Of a stretch of DNA of 24,831 nt, positions 12,481 to 21,212 are shown one piece after another. The translations under genes and the position numbers were made by a program. The notes under the pieces were generated by a model, which saw nothing but the letters and a program-made list of their open reading frames with translations, was not told the origin of the DNA and searched no databases. The stretch is taken from contig JBAZPI010000010.1 of assembly GCA_041648305.1 (NCBI GenBank), positions 1 through 24,831 on the forward strand, in the 5' to 3' direction. The DNA comes from JABILX01 sp041648305 (lineage in GTDB: Bacteria > Patescibacteriota > Gracilibacteria > UBA1369 > LOWO2-01-FULL-3). The first letter of the stretch is position 1. Every line of letters starts with the position of its first letter.

Positions 12481-13152
12481 TTATTTTACATATAATTTAA
12501 TTTTCAAATTCAAATTTGGCAGATGCTTCGAACTCGACCCGCCGCCGCTGGACCCGTTGCCACTCGACCCGCCGTTAGACACCGAAGGTGTCGCGAGCGC
12601 TAGCGAGCCGTCTTCACCATCTCCATTCGGATCCATAAACCGTATGTTTGCGACCTTGATGTAATAAGGCAACTTCTCAAGCTCTTCAACAAAAGCCAGC
12701 AAATTTTTGAAACTGCCATAAAAACTAATGTCGTAATCCAACGAATTGGAAGGCTCCGGATCGGCCTTTGGATTAACCGGACCCAATTCCAAAGATTTAA
12801 TATCCAATTTCAACTTAAGCTTATTTCCAAGGCCTTCGAGCGCTGTAAGAAAGGTGATATAATCCTCTTCTGACGCGGGTCGTAGGCGCAGTAAATACGC
12901 AATTATTTTCTGAGTTTCTCCGGTGTATAGAGTCAAACTCTCTTCAAAATTTGGTTGTATTTCCTTGGCCACAACAATGTAATTTTCATTCTCTTTTATC
13001 TCACGGCTTATGGACAAAGAAGTATAACCCATCGCAAAAGACGCAACAGTTCCCAGTGAAATCAAAATCAAACAAATGGAAAGAATTCTCTTGATTAAAG
13101 GGGGTGAAGTATCCTCGCCTCTTTTCCCGCTATTTAGTTGCAATTGCGCCAT
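12481..13152 (-). CDS. pilO: Type IV pilus alignment-complex protein PilO
   Basis: The 223-residue protein has a cytoplasmic N-terminus, one transmembrane helix (about residues 20-43), a coiled-coil-prone segment (about 48-90) and a ferredoxin-like domain with the PilO pattern DYDISFYGSFKNLLAFVEELEKLPYYIKVANI. PilO pairs with PilN to link the PilM ring to the pilus. A Gly/Ser-rich loop (about 193-209) interrupts the last strand pair before LNLKIKLYVK. The gene overlaps the PilM-PilN gene by 23 bases, implying coupled synthesis. Confidence 0.85.
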   Translation of the reverse strand: MAQLQLNSGKRGEDTSPPLIKRILSICLILISLGTVASFAMGYTSLSISREIKENENYIVVAKEIQPNFEESLTLYTGETQKIIAYLLRLRPASEEDYITFLTALEGLGNKLKLKLDIKSLELGPVNPKADPEPSNSLDYDISFYGSFKNLLAFVEELEKLPYYIKVANIRFMDPNGDGEDGSLALATPSVSNGGSSGNGSSGGGSSSKHLPNLNLKIKLYVK

Positions 13153-14755
13153 ATTTTTCTAATTCATTAAATTTAAGTTTTACTTTCAAGAAAAACGAAA
13201 TATCGGACTTCTCATCAAAATTGGATCTGGGAGCAATTAATTCTTCCACGAAACTCGCTTCCTCAAGTTTCTTTTGAGCGGCCAACAAAGTATTTCTGTT
13301 ATTAGCAATTCCGCTCAATTCAACGCTCAAATCAGAATCGGTAAAGGTTAAAGAAGAAATTTTAATTCCCGCCGGCATCAAATCCGAAACATCGCTTAGC
13401 AGAGTAGGAATCGAAAATAGGGAGCTTTGGACTTTTGTCAGGGAAGAAACTTCGTCGTTAAACTGAACAATCGCCTTCTTAATATCCTGATATCTTGTTC
13501 CGAAAATCATCTGCTGCAAAGAATTTTTTTCCGCTTCGGTGGAGAGCCTTTTATACATAAACTCTTGATTTTTCATTGTCATCAACGTTGCCGATCCGAG
13601 CGTCAAAAGCGTTAACGCAACCGCAGCGATACCCATCAAGAAAGAAACTTTTTTCGAAACAAAAGATTCTCTCAACCGGTCAGGGAGAAGGTTTATTCCA
13701 TCTGTTGCCTTAGGGTTGGCTCCCTTCAATGCCAGGCCAAAAGCCTGGGTGAAATAAATCGAATAAGGCACGAATCCGTCCTTTTTATCCAAAGGCAAAA
13801 ACTTATTGGAATCAATTTCTATCCCGATACGCGGATCCCCGAAAGAAATCCTCTGATTGGTAAAAAACTTTTTAGTATCCTCATAAAAATTAGGAAGATT
13901 TAAAAATTCTCCGGTGATAAACACGTCGGAAATCACTCTCTTCCCAAGGAAATCAACGCCGTCTTTCAAAGTTTTACGAATAAAATTTTCAATTTCCGGC
14001 CACAGCACTTTATCCAAACAATTTCTCTCTTTTTGCTCCAAAATCGAAGCCTCCGGCATTTGATATTTCTTAGCCAGGTCAGTTATCAAACTTCTCCCGC
14101 CATCCAACGAAGAGAAAGTGTCCCTCAAATCCCCGTTTTCAAACAAAGAAAAAGTCGTAACGAGCGACCCGACATCTATAACCAAAGCGGTTGGAGCCAT
14201 CAATAACTGCTTTTGCAAGCCATACTCAGCGCATTCGGAAGGAGTCGTAAACGCAAACGGAACGAGCTCCATTGAATTCAATAAATCGACGTAACTGTCG
14301 GCTGTCGCCTTCGGCACGCATGCGAACAAAACTTTTTGAGTGGCGTGCTTTTTCACTTTCTCGTCAGTATGAATAATTCGAATATCCCAATAAACATCCT
14401 GTATTGAAAAAGGAATCACGGTTTCCGCTTCAAAAGGAATCGCTTTCTTGAGCTCTTTTTCGGTCAGATCCGCCGGAAATTCAAAAATATGAGTAAAAAC
14501 TTTTTTTGAAGGAAAACTGCAAACAACTCTTTTCCCGGTTATGGCTTGAGGATTCGCAGACTCCAAAAAAGAACAGAGAATTTTTTTCAATTCTTCCTTA
14601 TTCAAAATCTCTCCATCCCTAATAACGTTTGGAGGAATGGCGACTCTATTAAATGATTTCAACGAAACTTTCTTGCCAGAGGCCTTTATCTCGACCACTT
14701 GAGCGAAGTAATCATGGAAATCTAAACCGATAATTTTTTTAGGAATGAAGGACAT
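13130..14755 (-). CDS. pilMN: PilM-PilN fusion protein
   Basis: A single 541-residue chain joins two normally separate proteins. Residues 1 to about 345 are PilM, an actin-like ATPase fold: KIIGLDFHDYFAQVVE, VCSFPSKKVFTH, the EFPADLTEKELKKAIPFEAE segment, ALVIDVGSLVTTFS and FITGEF. Residues 354 to 541 are PilN: INLLPDRLR (354-362), a transmembrane helix (about 369-391), a coiled coil (about 395-440) and a small alpha/beta domain. In known systems the PilN peptide INLLP docks into PilM from a separate chain; here it is in the linker immediately after PilM. There is no stop or frameshift between the halves. The fused protein would place PilM permanently at the membrane, linked to PilO. Confidence 0.92.
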   Translation of the reverse strand: MSFIPKKIIGLDFHDYFAQVVEIKASGKKVSLKSFNRVAIPPNVIRDGEILNKEELKKILCSFLESANPQAITGKRVVCSFPSKKVFTHIFEFPADLTEKELKKAIPFEAETVIPFSIQDVYWDIRIIHTDEKVKKHATQKVLFACVPKATADSYVDLLNSMELVPFAFTTPSECAEYGLQKQLLMAPTALVIDVGSLVTTFSLFENGDLRDTFSSLDGGRSLITDLAKKYQMPEASILEQKERNCLDKVLWPEIENFIRKTLKDGVDFLGKRVISDVFITGEFLNLPNFYEDTKKFFTNQRISFGDPRIGIEIDSNKFLPLDKKDGFVPYSIYFTQAFGLALKGANPKATDGINLLPDRLRESFVSKKVSFLMGIAAVALTLLTLGSATLMTMKNQEFMYKRLSTEAEKNSLQQMIFGTRYQDIKKAIVQFNDEVSSLTKVQSSLFSIPTLLSDVSDLMPAGIKISSLTFTDSDLSVELSGIANNRNTLLAAQKKLEEASFVEELIAPRSNFDEKSDISFFLKVKLKFNELEKYGAIATK

Positions 14756-14766
14756 AATTAGACGAA

Positions 14767-15168
14767 TTATATTTCTTCCCAGGAAGAAAGGGAAGCGTTA
14801 ATGGCATGGCCGTTTTCAGCCACACCCACCACTCCTCGAAAAGTTTGCTGATAATCACCCTGCGTCAGCACAACATCAACAGTTTTTGGATTGACTCCCG
14901 AAACGGTAATGACGCAACTTCCCGAAGAAAAATTAACAGTCTCACCGACAAAACTCGTGTCGTCTTCAATCTTAATCAAAGCCTCTTCAAAACATCCTTC
15001 GGCCCCGTAATACGATGTCTGCCCCGCAACATTATTGACATGCTGATAACCGGTGGAAATCCCACTTTCAGTCATCTTCACTGCAAGGATCAAAGTAAAC
15101 GCGGAAATTACAATCAAGCTGATTAGCGCGATAGATCCTTTCTCTTTTTTAATCCCAAAATTAGTCAT
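14767..15168 (-). CDS. PilX/GspK-like minor pseudopilin
   Basis: The 133-residue protein has a leader MTNFGIKKEKG, a predicted cut before Ser12, and a hydrophobic helix SIALISLIVISAFTLILAV. Position 5 of the mature protein is Ile rather than Glu, as in PilX/GspK-type subunits that sit at the pilus tip. The helix continues through SYYGAEGCFEEALIKIE, the usual PilX pattern of a small-residue-rich aligned segment. Cys residues at CFEE and SCVI could form a disulfide. The stop of the upstream PilW-like gene is three bases before its start, so the genes are tightly coupled. Confidence 0.8.
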   Translation of the reverse strand: MTNFGIKKEKGSIALISLIVISAFTLILAVKMTESGISTGYQHVNNVAGQTSYYGAEGCFEEALIKIEDDTSFVGETVNFSSGSCVITVSGVNPKTVDVVLTQGDYQQTFRGVVGVAENGHAINASLSSWEEI

Positions 15169-15171
15169 AAT

Positions 15172-15678
15172 TTATAATTTTCTTAATGATGCCGATATGT
15201 GAAATGGGAAACTGTGCTGCAAACCGGCCATGGTCGAAACCGCGTCAACTTGTCCTGAAATTACAATCTGGGTAGGCGTATTGGCTGACTTGATTTGATG
15301 AAATCGCAATGCCGATACCGTAACATTCGACGAATTCAATTTCACGCCGGCGGCCGCCCCCTCCTTCATGTATATATTCCCGCCATCAAGATAAAAACTA
15401 ACGGTCGACCCGGCGAGGTTCAAAACAAGAACCCCATTGTCGTCATCAAACACGCTGCTCGCCTCATTCACACTATCGGCCAAATGAATTGCATCAACGA
15501 TTTTTTCCACAGGAATCATTGCGTTTATTTGAGTCTCACGAAGATTTTCCGACAACTTATAATTGTCCACAATTTGCAATGAAAACATCATCGCCGCCAA
15601 CAAAAACGTGCCAACAATCACAAGGTAAAGCATAGCTTCTATTAGCGTAAATCCTCTTTTTCTAATCAAAAATTTCAT
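15172..15678 (-). CDS. PilW/GspJ-like minor pseudopilin
   Basis: The 168-residue prepilin has leader MKFLIRKRG, cut before Phe10, with Glu14 at mature position 5 (FTLIEAMLYLVIVGTFLLA). The remainder is a beta-rich domain with regular strand pattern (VLVLNLAGSTVSFYLDGGNIYMKEG) as in GspJ/PilW subunits of the priming complex. It lies between the propeller-bearing prepilin and the PilX-like subunit, the order expected of a tip complex. Confidence 0.85.
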   Translation of the reverse strand: MKFLIRKRGFTLIEAMLYLVIVGTFLLAAMMFSLQIVDNYKLSENLRETQINAMIPVEKIVDAIHLADSVNEASSVFDDDNGVLVLNLAGSTVSFYLDGGNIYMKEGAAAGVKLNSSNVTVSALRFHQIKSANTPTQIVISGQVDAVSTMAGLQHSFPFHISASLRKL

Positions 15679-15688
15679 AGCGCTTTTT

Positions 15689-17542
15689 TCATGGTGTGTA
15701 ATTAACTCTTATGGACTCGACGAGCGGCGTATGTGCCCCATCCGAATCAATATAAACTTTAAATTGCACAAATCTCGTTCCGCTTGCGCCCGGGGCGACA
15801 ATTATAGGAGTTCTCGACGCTTCGTAATAAGTGGCGGCGGTCCCATCACTGCCAACCCATGTCGCGCTGCTCAACCCGGCCTCCGTGGAAGCGGTTCTAA
15901 TTTGAAGCTTTGCGCTTCCTCCGGGCACCGCGACACTATCCCACTCAATAAAATTATATCTGGTATTTGAACTTCCGGTGTCATAAGGCTGAGAAATATA
16001 GGAGCCGGTAGCGACGCTTTCAACCACGGTAGTTCCCAGAATTATAAGCCCCTTGTTATTAACATCTATAGTGATGTACACATAGCTTCCGTCGGATTTC
16101 ACAGAGGTTGCTTTCCCCAAAATGTCAGTTGTGTACACGAGATAAGGACTCGTTGGTGTTGAAATATTGATGGCCGAAAGTCCCTCATTCGTCTCATCAA
16201 CCGCAGCGTAAACATAATCACCTTCAACAACCAAATCTTGGATTTCCCCCTCGATATTTATGTGGTTCTCAACTTCGGGATTATCAGGGTCCGAAATGTC
16301 CACAACATAAAATGAATCATTATATTTTTCCGTTCCAAGAAAAGCATAAGACCCTTGCAAAGCTACAGCATTGACTTCTTCGCCAACACTCAAAAAAGAA
16401 ATCGGGAAGATGGACGCCGGCGCCGAAATATCAAATATTTGGAACCCAAGCCAGTCATCGTCCACACCGCAATATGCGTAGTCTCCGGCGATATCAATGT
16501 CATAAACATTATTGGTCGTAATATAAAACGAATACACGTAAGGATTTGTAGGCGTTGAAATATTAACAACGACCAATATCGGATAATTTCTAATCCCCAT
16601 GTATAAATAATTGCCATTGATAGCCACGGCATCCCCCTCGCCAAAAACGTATTTTTTAGTCACAAGAAACGCACTCGCGGGATTTGAAACATCCACAACC
16701 GCAAGTCCCTTGGATGAATTGTATACTCCCACGTATAAATAATTTCCCTGCTTCGTAACGGCCAGTCCCTTCCCGCCAATATCAACTTGTTTAATAACCG
16801 AAGGATTCTTGCGATCGGTGATATCGACAATCGCCAATCCCTGATTTGTTTTATTTACAGCAATATATGCATAATTCCCCTCTACCCAAACGTCATTCCC
16901 GTGCTCGCCAACATCCGCCGATGAAAGAAACTCGCTCACTTCCTCAACCAAAACAAGCTTCAAAGCGCAATTGTTTTCAGGGGGCGCGGCCGTGAATTCA
17001 ACAGTCACGTCATCAAAAGTTCCGGAGTTAAGTTCATCACAATCCGTCTGAAGCCAATCATCCCCCGTCCAATTCGACAAATAGGATTCGAGCTCAATGG
17101 ACCTTGGAAGAACCCCCCTATACGTCCATTCAACTAGCGAAATCACTTTTTTTGTATCGGGATCAAGAGTCCCGGCTTCGGCGATATTCCCATCAACATC
17201 CCTATAGACATCTTCAACGGAAACCGTTCTCGAATAAAATCCGTCAATATCTTCGGGCGCCGGAATAAAAGACCAAACATCGCCCGCAAGCTGCAACCCA
17301 TGATCTCCATTCCCCAACGAAAAGTAATTTCTGTCTCTCATTTGTCGGGCGACCTCGAGCCCTTCTTGCGCGTAAAGCAAAGCCATATTTCCCTCTTCAA
17401 TTTTCTCGCCGGACTGCATCGCGTCTATCGAAAGATAGAAAACTCCGGTGGAAAAAATTGAAAAAATCACTATGGCAACAACCACTTCAACCAGCGAAAA
17501 CCCGCGAAACCTTTTCAATTTTTTAATAATCGATAGTGCCAA
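15689..17542 (-). CDS. Large prepilin with LVIVD beta-propeller, putative pilus-tip adhesin
   Basis: The 617-residue protein begins as a prepilin: leader of 14 residues ending RFRG, cut before Phe15, Glu19 at mature position 5 (FSLVEVVVAIVIFSIF), then a GspI/PilV-like region to about residue 200. A repeat region (about 205-507) follows with six LVIVD-type units, each built on a core such as LAIVDITDRKNPSV, LAVVDVSNPAS, VVVNISTPTNPYV, QIFDISAPAS, YVVDISDPDNPEV and SAINISTPTSPYL, with GNYLYVGV-type strands between. This should fold as a beta-propeller. The last about 100 residues (GSYISQPYDTG to VRVNYTP-like end) look like an extra beta-sandwich. The start is a TTG overlapping the GspH-like gene by 20 bases. 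Position among minor pilins suggests display at the pilus tip for binding. Confidence 0.88.
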   Translation of the reverse strand: MALSIIKKLKRFRGFSLVEVVVAIVIFSIFSTGVFYLSIDAMQSGEKIEEGNMALLYAQEGLEVARQMRDRNYFSLGNGDHGLQLAGDVWSFIPAPEDIDGFYSRTVSVEDVYRDVDGNIAEAGTLDPDTKKVISLVEWTYRGVLPRSIELESYLSNWTGDDWLQTDCDELNSGTFDDVTVEFTAAPPENNCALKLVLVEEVSEFLSSADVGEHGNDVWVEGNYAYIAVNKTNQGLAIVDITDRKNPSVIKQVDIGGKGLAVTKQGNYLYVGVYNSSKGLAVVDVSNPASAFLVTKKYVFGEGDAVAINGNYLYMGIRNYPILVVVNISTPTNPYVYSFYITTNNVYDIDIAGDYAYCGVDDDWLGFQIFDISAPASIFPISFLSVGEEVNAVALQGSYAFLGTEKYNDSFYVVDISDPDNPEVENHINIEGEIQDLVVEGDYVYAAVDETNEGLSAINISTPTSPYLVYTTDILGKATSVKSDGSYVYITIDVNNKGLIILGTTVVESVATGSYISQPYDTGSSNTRYNFIEWDSVAVPGGSAKLQIRTASTEAGLSSATWVGSDGTAATYYEASRTPIIVAPGASGTRFVQFKVYIDSDGAHTPLVESIRVNYTP

Positions 17543-17999
17543 GTTGCGTGATTGTTATTGTTATATTTGAGCCCGCCTGAGTGGAAACGAAATCAAGAGT
17601 CCCGTAAGTGGTAGTCTCTCCATGGGGAGCAGTAAACAGGATATCGTCTCCGCTCCCATTCAGGCTTATATTTTGAATAGTAATAGTCCCCGGCAATTCG
17701 ATTTCAAAATTCCCCTCCGCTCCCTCCGCATACGTAGCTCCCGAGAACAACACATATCGATCACTTTCCAAATGTATACCATGGTTGCCGCCATCTTTTC
17801 CCGCCTCGGCGTAACTTTGCGCGAGTCTTGTATAAGAAACAAAAGAGGCGCTCTGCCCGTTCAAATCGGCCCTGACCTGCGTAGTCTGGTAATACAAAAC
17901 AGACAATCCCAAAATCACGCCAAACACAATAAGCACCACGATCATCTCCATAATGGTAAATCCCTTCACGCCTACTAAATTTCTAACGAATTTTCTCAT
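17523..17999 (-). CDS. GspH/FimT-like minor pseudopilin
   Basis: The 158-residue prepilin has a 13-residue leader (ending VGVKG), cut before Phe14, with Glu18 at mature position 5 (FTIMEMIVVLIVFGVILGLSV). The long helix runs into YTRLAQSYAEAGK, and the rest is a beta-rich head with strands such as RYVLFSGA and ITITITQLG, the GspH/FimT pattern. It is the first pseudopilin gene after pilC, 14 bases from it, and its end overlaps the propeller-bearing prepilin gene. Confidence 0.85.
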   Translation of the reverse strand: MRKFVRNLVGVKGFTIMEMIVVLIVFGVILGLSVLYYQTTQVRADLNGQSASFVSYTRLAQSYAEAGKDGGNHGIHLESDRYVLFSGATYAEGAEGNFEIELPGTITIQNISLNGSGDDILFTAPHGETTTYGTLDFVSTQAGSNITITITQLGTIDY

Positions 18000-18013
18000 T
18001 GGTTTTAGATCAA

Positions 18014-19225
18014 TTATCTTTGGATCATACTGGGTAGCTGATAAATCGGCATAACTATCGACAGCGCCAATCCGCCAACAACAATTCCCATAAACACAAG
18101 CAAAAGCGGCTCCATCAAAGTCGACAAATTTCTAGTTATATTATCAACATCCTTTTCATAAATTTCCGCCAATTCTTTAGTGGATTCTTCCAGACTTCCC
18201 GTCTTGTCTCCAACCATCAAAATCTTCACCATTAAAGGAGGGAAAAGTCTTTCGTCAGCGGTAAAACTGTCCGTCATGGCACCTCCTTGTTCAACCCTCT
18301 GCCTCGCGCTCAAAACGGCGGTTTTGTAAACCGTATTAGTCAAAGAATCACCAACTATTTGTAGCGCTCTTGTCACGGGAATTCCACTTTGCAAAAGAGA
18401 ATTCATCGTTCGCGAAAAACGAGCCAAATATGTCTTTTTTAAAATATTTCCAAAAACAGGCAGCCGGAGCACGAGCCTGTGCATGCCGATTTGCACGGGT
18501 TTCAACGCAAAGAACAGTTTCAATCCAACCACCAAAATAACGATCCCTATCACGGCAAAATACCATTGATAAGTAATGAAATTACTAAACCAAATCAACA
18601 TGCGTGTCGGTAGAGGCAGGACCATGTCAAACGACGTAAAAATCTTTGTCACTTTCGGCATAATGAAGATCACAATCCCAAGCGCCATCAACAGAGTAAT
18701 GGACAGAATCACTATGGGATAAATAAACGCCCCTTTGATCTTTTTCCTCAGGTCATATTCTTTCTCAAGCTGAATCGCGAGATAGTCCAATACTTGTTCC
18801 AAAGTCCCGCTTTCCTCTCCTGTAGCGATCATGTTTATGAAAACGTCCGAAAAAATATAATTATATGGCTTCAAACTTTTCGCCAAACTTTGTCCGCTTT
18901 TAAGCATACTCATAATATTTTCAAACATCTGTCTGTTGCGTTTGCCTTTCGTCTGATTGGCAAAAACCTGAATTGCCTCGGTCAATGTAATGCCGGCTTT
19001 CACCATCGCGTACAAATGCTTTGTGAAAATCATTTTGTCCTCGTACGAAAAGTTTGGTCTTTGCCAAAAGTACGTACGTTTCTTTTTCCCGGCCTCATTG
19101 CACGAAAGAATAATTTTATTTTCCTTCCGCAATTTCTTAAGAGCCACCTCCCTATTCTCAGCAATCAACACGCCTTCTTCGTGTCTCCCCCCGGTTGTGC
19201 TAAGTGTGTATTCAAATTTTGGCAT
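18014..19225 (-). CDS. pilC: Type IV pilus inner-membrane platform protein PilC
   Basis: The 403-residue protein is full length for PilC/GspF. After an N-terminal cytoplasmic segment (about 1-60), two T2SF domains follow (about 65-185 and 270-390), each with the repeated pattern LYAMVKAGITLTEAIQV and MNSLLQSGIPVTRALQIV, and GEESGTLEQVLDYLA and GDKTGSLEESTKELA. Transmembrane helices are at about 168-190, 218-240 and 376-398. PilC couples the PilB motor to pilin insertion at the membrane base. The gene follows pilB after 47 bases containing a GC-rich hairpin. Confidence 0.96.
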   Translation of the reverse strand: MPKFEYTLSTTGGRHEEGVLIAENREVALKKLRKENKIILSCNEAGKKKRTYFWQRPNFSYEDKMIFTKHLYAMVKAGITLTEAIQVFANQTKGKRNRQMFENIMSMLKSGQSLAKSLKPYNYIFSDVFINMIATGEESGTLEQVLDYLAIQLEKEYDLRKKIKGAFIYPIVILSITLLMALGIVIFIMPKVTKIFTSFDMVLPLPTRMLIWFSNFITYQWYFAVIGIVILVVGLKLFFALKPVQIGMHRLVLRLPVFGNILKKTYLARFSRTMNSLLQSGIPVTRALQIVGDSLTNTVYKTAVLSARQRVEQGGAMTDSFTADERLFPPLMVKILMVGDKTGSLEESTKELAEIYEKDVDNITRNLSTLMEPLLLVFMGIVVGGLALSIVMPIYQLPSMIQR

Positions 19226-19242
19226 AGTAGCGTAGGTTATGC

Positions 19243-19264
19243 GCTCGGCGCGGCGCGCACGAGC
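19243..19264 (-). promoter_or_regulatory. GC-rich hairpin between pilB and pilC
   Basis: GCTCG (19243-19247) plus GCGC (19248-19251) pair with GCGC (19255-19258) and CGAGC (19260-19264), with loop GGC and one bulged A. There is no T-run after it, so it is not a terminator. It could protect or process the mRNA and set the pilB to pilC ratio. Confidence 0.55.
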
Positions 19265-19272
19265 TGCTTTGG

Positions 19273-21024
19273 CTAAACTCGCATCACGCGAAGAACTTCC
19301 TCGATACTCGTCGAACCCTGTAAAACCTTAACCATCCCGTCCATAAACATCGGAACCATTCCTTCTTTTCTCGCTTCTTCTTCGATTTGTGTCGCGTTTG
19401 AGCCCTGTAAAATTAAATTTTTCATTGTTTCATTGACGTCGATAATTTCCGCAATGGAAAGTCGTCCGCTGTATCCGGTATTGCCGCAATGCTCGCACCC
19501 TTTTCCTTTGGTCAGAATATACCCTCCCGCGGCCCCGCCCGTCCCCGCCCCCCCCGCGGTCTTTCTAGCCGCGAGATTCGGGAACGCCTGAACGGCCCAA
19601 TCAAAAGTTTCCAAAATATTATATTTGATACTCGCTTTCCTGCTCATCTCATCCAAAACCTCTCTTGTCACAACGTATTCTTCTTTGCACTGTTGGCAGA
19701 CTTGTCGGACAAGTCTCTGCGCCATAACCATATTCGCTGTCGCGGCAACCAAGAATCCTTCGACTCCCATTTCAAGCATACGAGGCAAAGTAGTTGCGGC
19801 ATCGTTCGTGTGCAAGGTCGCAAGCACCAAATGTCCTGTCAACGCAGCATTGATCGCGATTCCCGCGGTTTCCTCGTCGCGAATTTCTCCAACCATCACA
19901 ATATCCGGATCTTGTCTCAAAATTGACCTCAAACCCGTCGCAAAAGTCAAATTCGCCTTCGGATTAACCTGAATTTGATTCACTCCTTCGAGCCTGTACT
20001 CGATCGGATCTTCAATCGTAGCGATATTAACCTCCGGCGAATTCAAAAGTTTCAAAATTGAATAAAGCGTTGTCGTTTTTCCCGACCCCGTCGGTCCGGT
20101 CACGAGAATCATCCCGTGCGTCTTGACGATATTATTTTTGATTAACTCAAGATTTTTTGGGCTGTACCCAAGCGCGTCCAAATTCAACTCCTGCTTCTGC
20201 GAACTCAAAAGTCTCAAAACAACTTTCTCACCATCATAAACGGGAATAACGGAAACACGCATTGTGATTTCGTTTCCTTCAAGATCAATTCTGAAACGCC
20301 CGTCCTGCGGCGCGCGGTGTTCGTCAGTTCGCATATTCGCGAGCACTTTCACGCGGGTTATAAGAAGCTCTTTGATCTCAAGCGGCAACTCGGCGATTGT
20401 ATGCAAAATCCCATCAATTCTATATCTCACCGCGAGTACTTTGTAATGCGGTTCAATATGAATATCCGAAGCATTGTTTTGATACGCAAAAAGAATAACC
20501 GTATCCAAAATTTTTGCTGCATCCTTGAGCGATTCGATCTTCGACGGATCAGCCATCACACTCTTGAGCAGATTGGTGAATTTTTCGTTAATGTCTCTGT
20601 TATAGATCTTCAACGAAGCCTTTATATCTTTCTTCGTCGCGAAATGCGGCACGATCGCAAGTCCCGTCTTCTGCTCCAAAAAATTCAAAATTTCCTTATT
20701 GGTCGGATCATACATCGCAACCAAAAGCTGATCAGCTTCCTGTTTGTAAGGAAGGACGTTCTGGTGAGCGGCAACCGCATAAGGAAGAACGCGAAGCAAC
20801 GATTCCGTAATGTTCGTTTCCGCCAATTTCACAAACGGAACTTGCAGAATGTCCGCAATAATCTTCCCGAGAATGTCATCAGCAACCGTTTCACGCTCAA
20901 ACAATTCATCCTGAAGACTCGTATTCCCAACCTTCGCCTTGTTCGCAAGATTCTCAAGTTTCTTCCCGTCGACCAACTTCTGTTCTAACAGTATTTTTTT
21001 AAGTACGTCATCAGAAACAGCCAT
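19273..21024 (-). CDS. pilB: Type IV pilus assembly ATPase PilB
   Basis: PilB powers pilus extension from the cytoplasmic face. The 583-residue protein has an N-terminal T2SSE/MshEN-type domain (about 1-140), the N2 domain with ASDIHIEP (185-192), Walker A GPTGSGKTT (310-318), the Asp box TIEDPIEYR (337-344), Walker B DPDIVMVGEIRD (372-383) and His box LTGHLVLATLHTND (396-408). A zinc site is formed by Cys443, Cys446, Cys510 and Cys513 (CQQC and CEHC). A Gly/Ala-rich insertion (about 487-502) lies just before the second cysteine pair. It is the first gene of the operon and has a promoter with a leader of about 50 bases. A retraction ATPase (pilT) is not present in the window. Confidence 0.97.
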   Translation of the reverse strand: MAVSDDVLKKILLEQKLVDGKKLENLANKAKVGNTSLQDELFERETVADDILGKIIADILQVPFVKLAETNITESLLRVLPYAVAAHQNVLPYKQEADQLLVAMYDPTNKEILNFLEQKTGLAIVPHFATKKDIKASLKIYNRDINEKFTNLLKSVMADPSKIESLKDAAKILDTVILFAYQNNASDIHIEPHYKVLAVRYRIDGILHTIAELPLEIKELLITRVKVLANMRTDEHRAPQDGRFRIDLEGNEITMRVSVIPVYDGEKVVLRLLSSQKQELNLDALGYSPKNLELIKNNIVKTHGMILVTGPTGSGKTTTLYSILKLLNSPEVNIATIEDPIEYRLEGVNQIQVNPKANLTFATGLRSILRQDPDIVMVGEIRDEETAGIAINAALTGHLVLATLHTNDAATTLPRMLEMGVEGFLVAATANMVMAQRLVRQVCQQCKEEYVVTREVLDEMSRKASIKYNILETFDWAVQAFPNLAARKTAGGAGTGGAAGGYILTKGKGCEHCGNTGYSGRLSIAEIIDVNETMKNLILQGSNATQIEEEARKEGMVPMFMDGMVKVLQGSTSIEEVLRVMRV

Positions 21025-21076
21025 GTATTTGTTTTTATGTTTATTTCTGTCGAATTCCGTAGGATTCTATTGACTC

Positions 21077-21085
21077 ATTATACCA
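21077..21085 (-). promoter_or_regulatory. Promoter of the pilus operon
   Basis: On the minus strand TGGTATAAT is an extended -10 with a perfect hexamer. Upstream TTCCCT at a 17-base spacing is a weak -35. The start would be near 21070, giving a leader of about 46 bases before pilB. The same TTTTTATGGTATAAT string is used at the HExxH gene (8424). Confidence 0.7.
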
Positions 21086-21183
21086 TAAAAAGGGTCTTCA
21101 GGGAAGGGTTGAGCGTGGTTTCCACCACTTACTAGTGTCCGGTTAAATCTTGCAATACATAACTAAAATATATAACACATATA

Positions 21184-21212
21184 TTGACTTCTTATTAAAT
21201 ATTTGATACTTT
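21184..21212 (+). promoter_or_regulatory. Promoter of the three-gene GHKL operon
   Basis: TTGACT (21184-21189), a 17-base spacer and TACTTT (21207-21212), with TGA just before the -10 as an extended element. The start near 21219 gives a leader of about 35 bases. The rest of the 229-base gap (21025-21253) holds the pilB promoter, a small hairpin (GTGGT-TTCC-ACCAC, near 21115-21128) and very AT-rich sequence. Confidence 0.65.
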
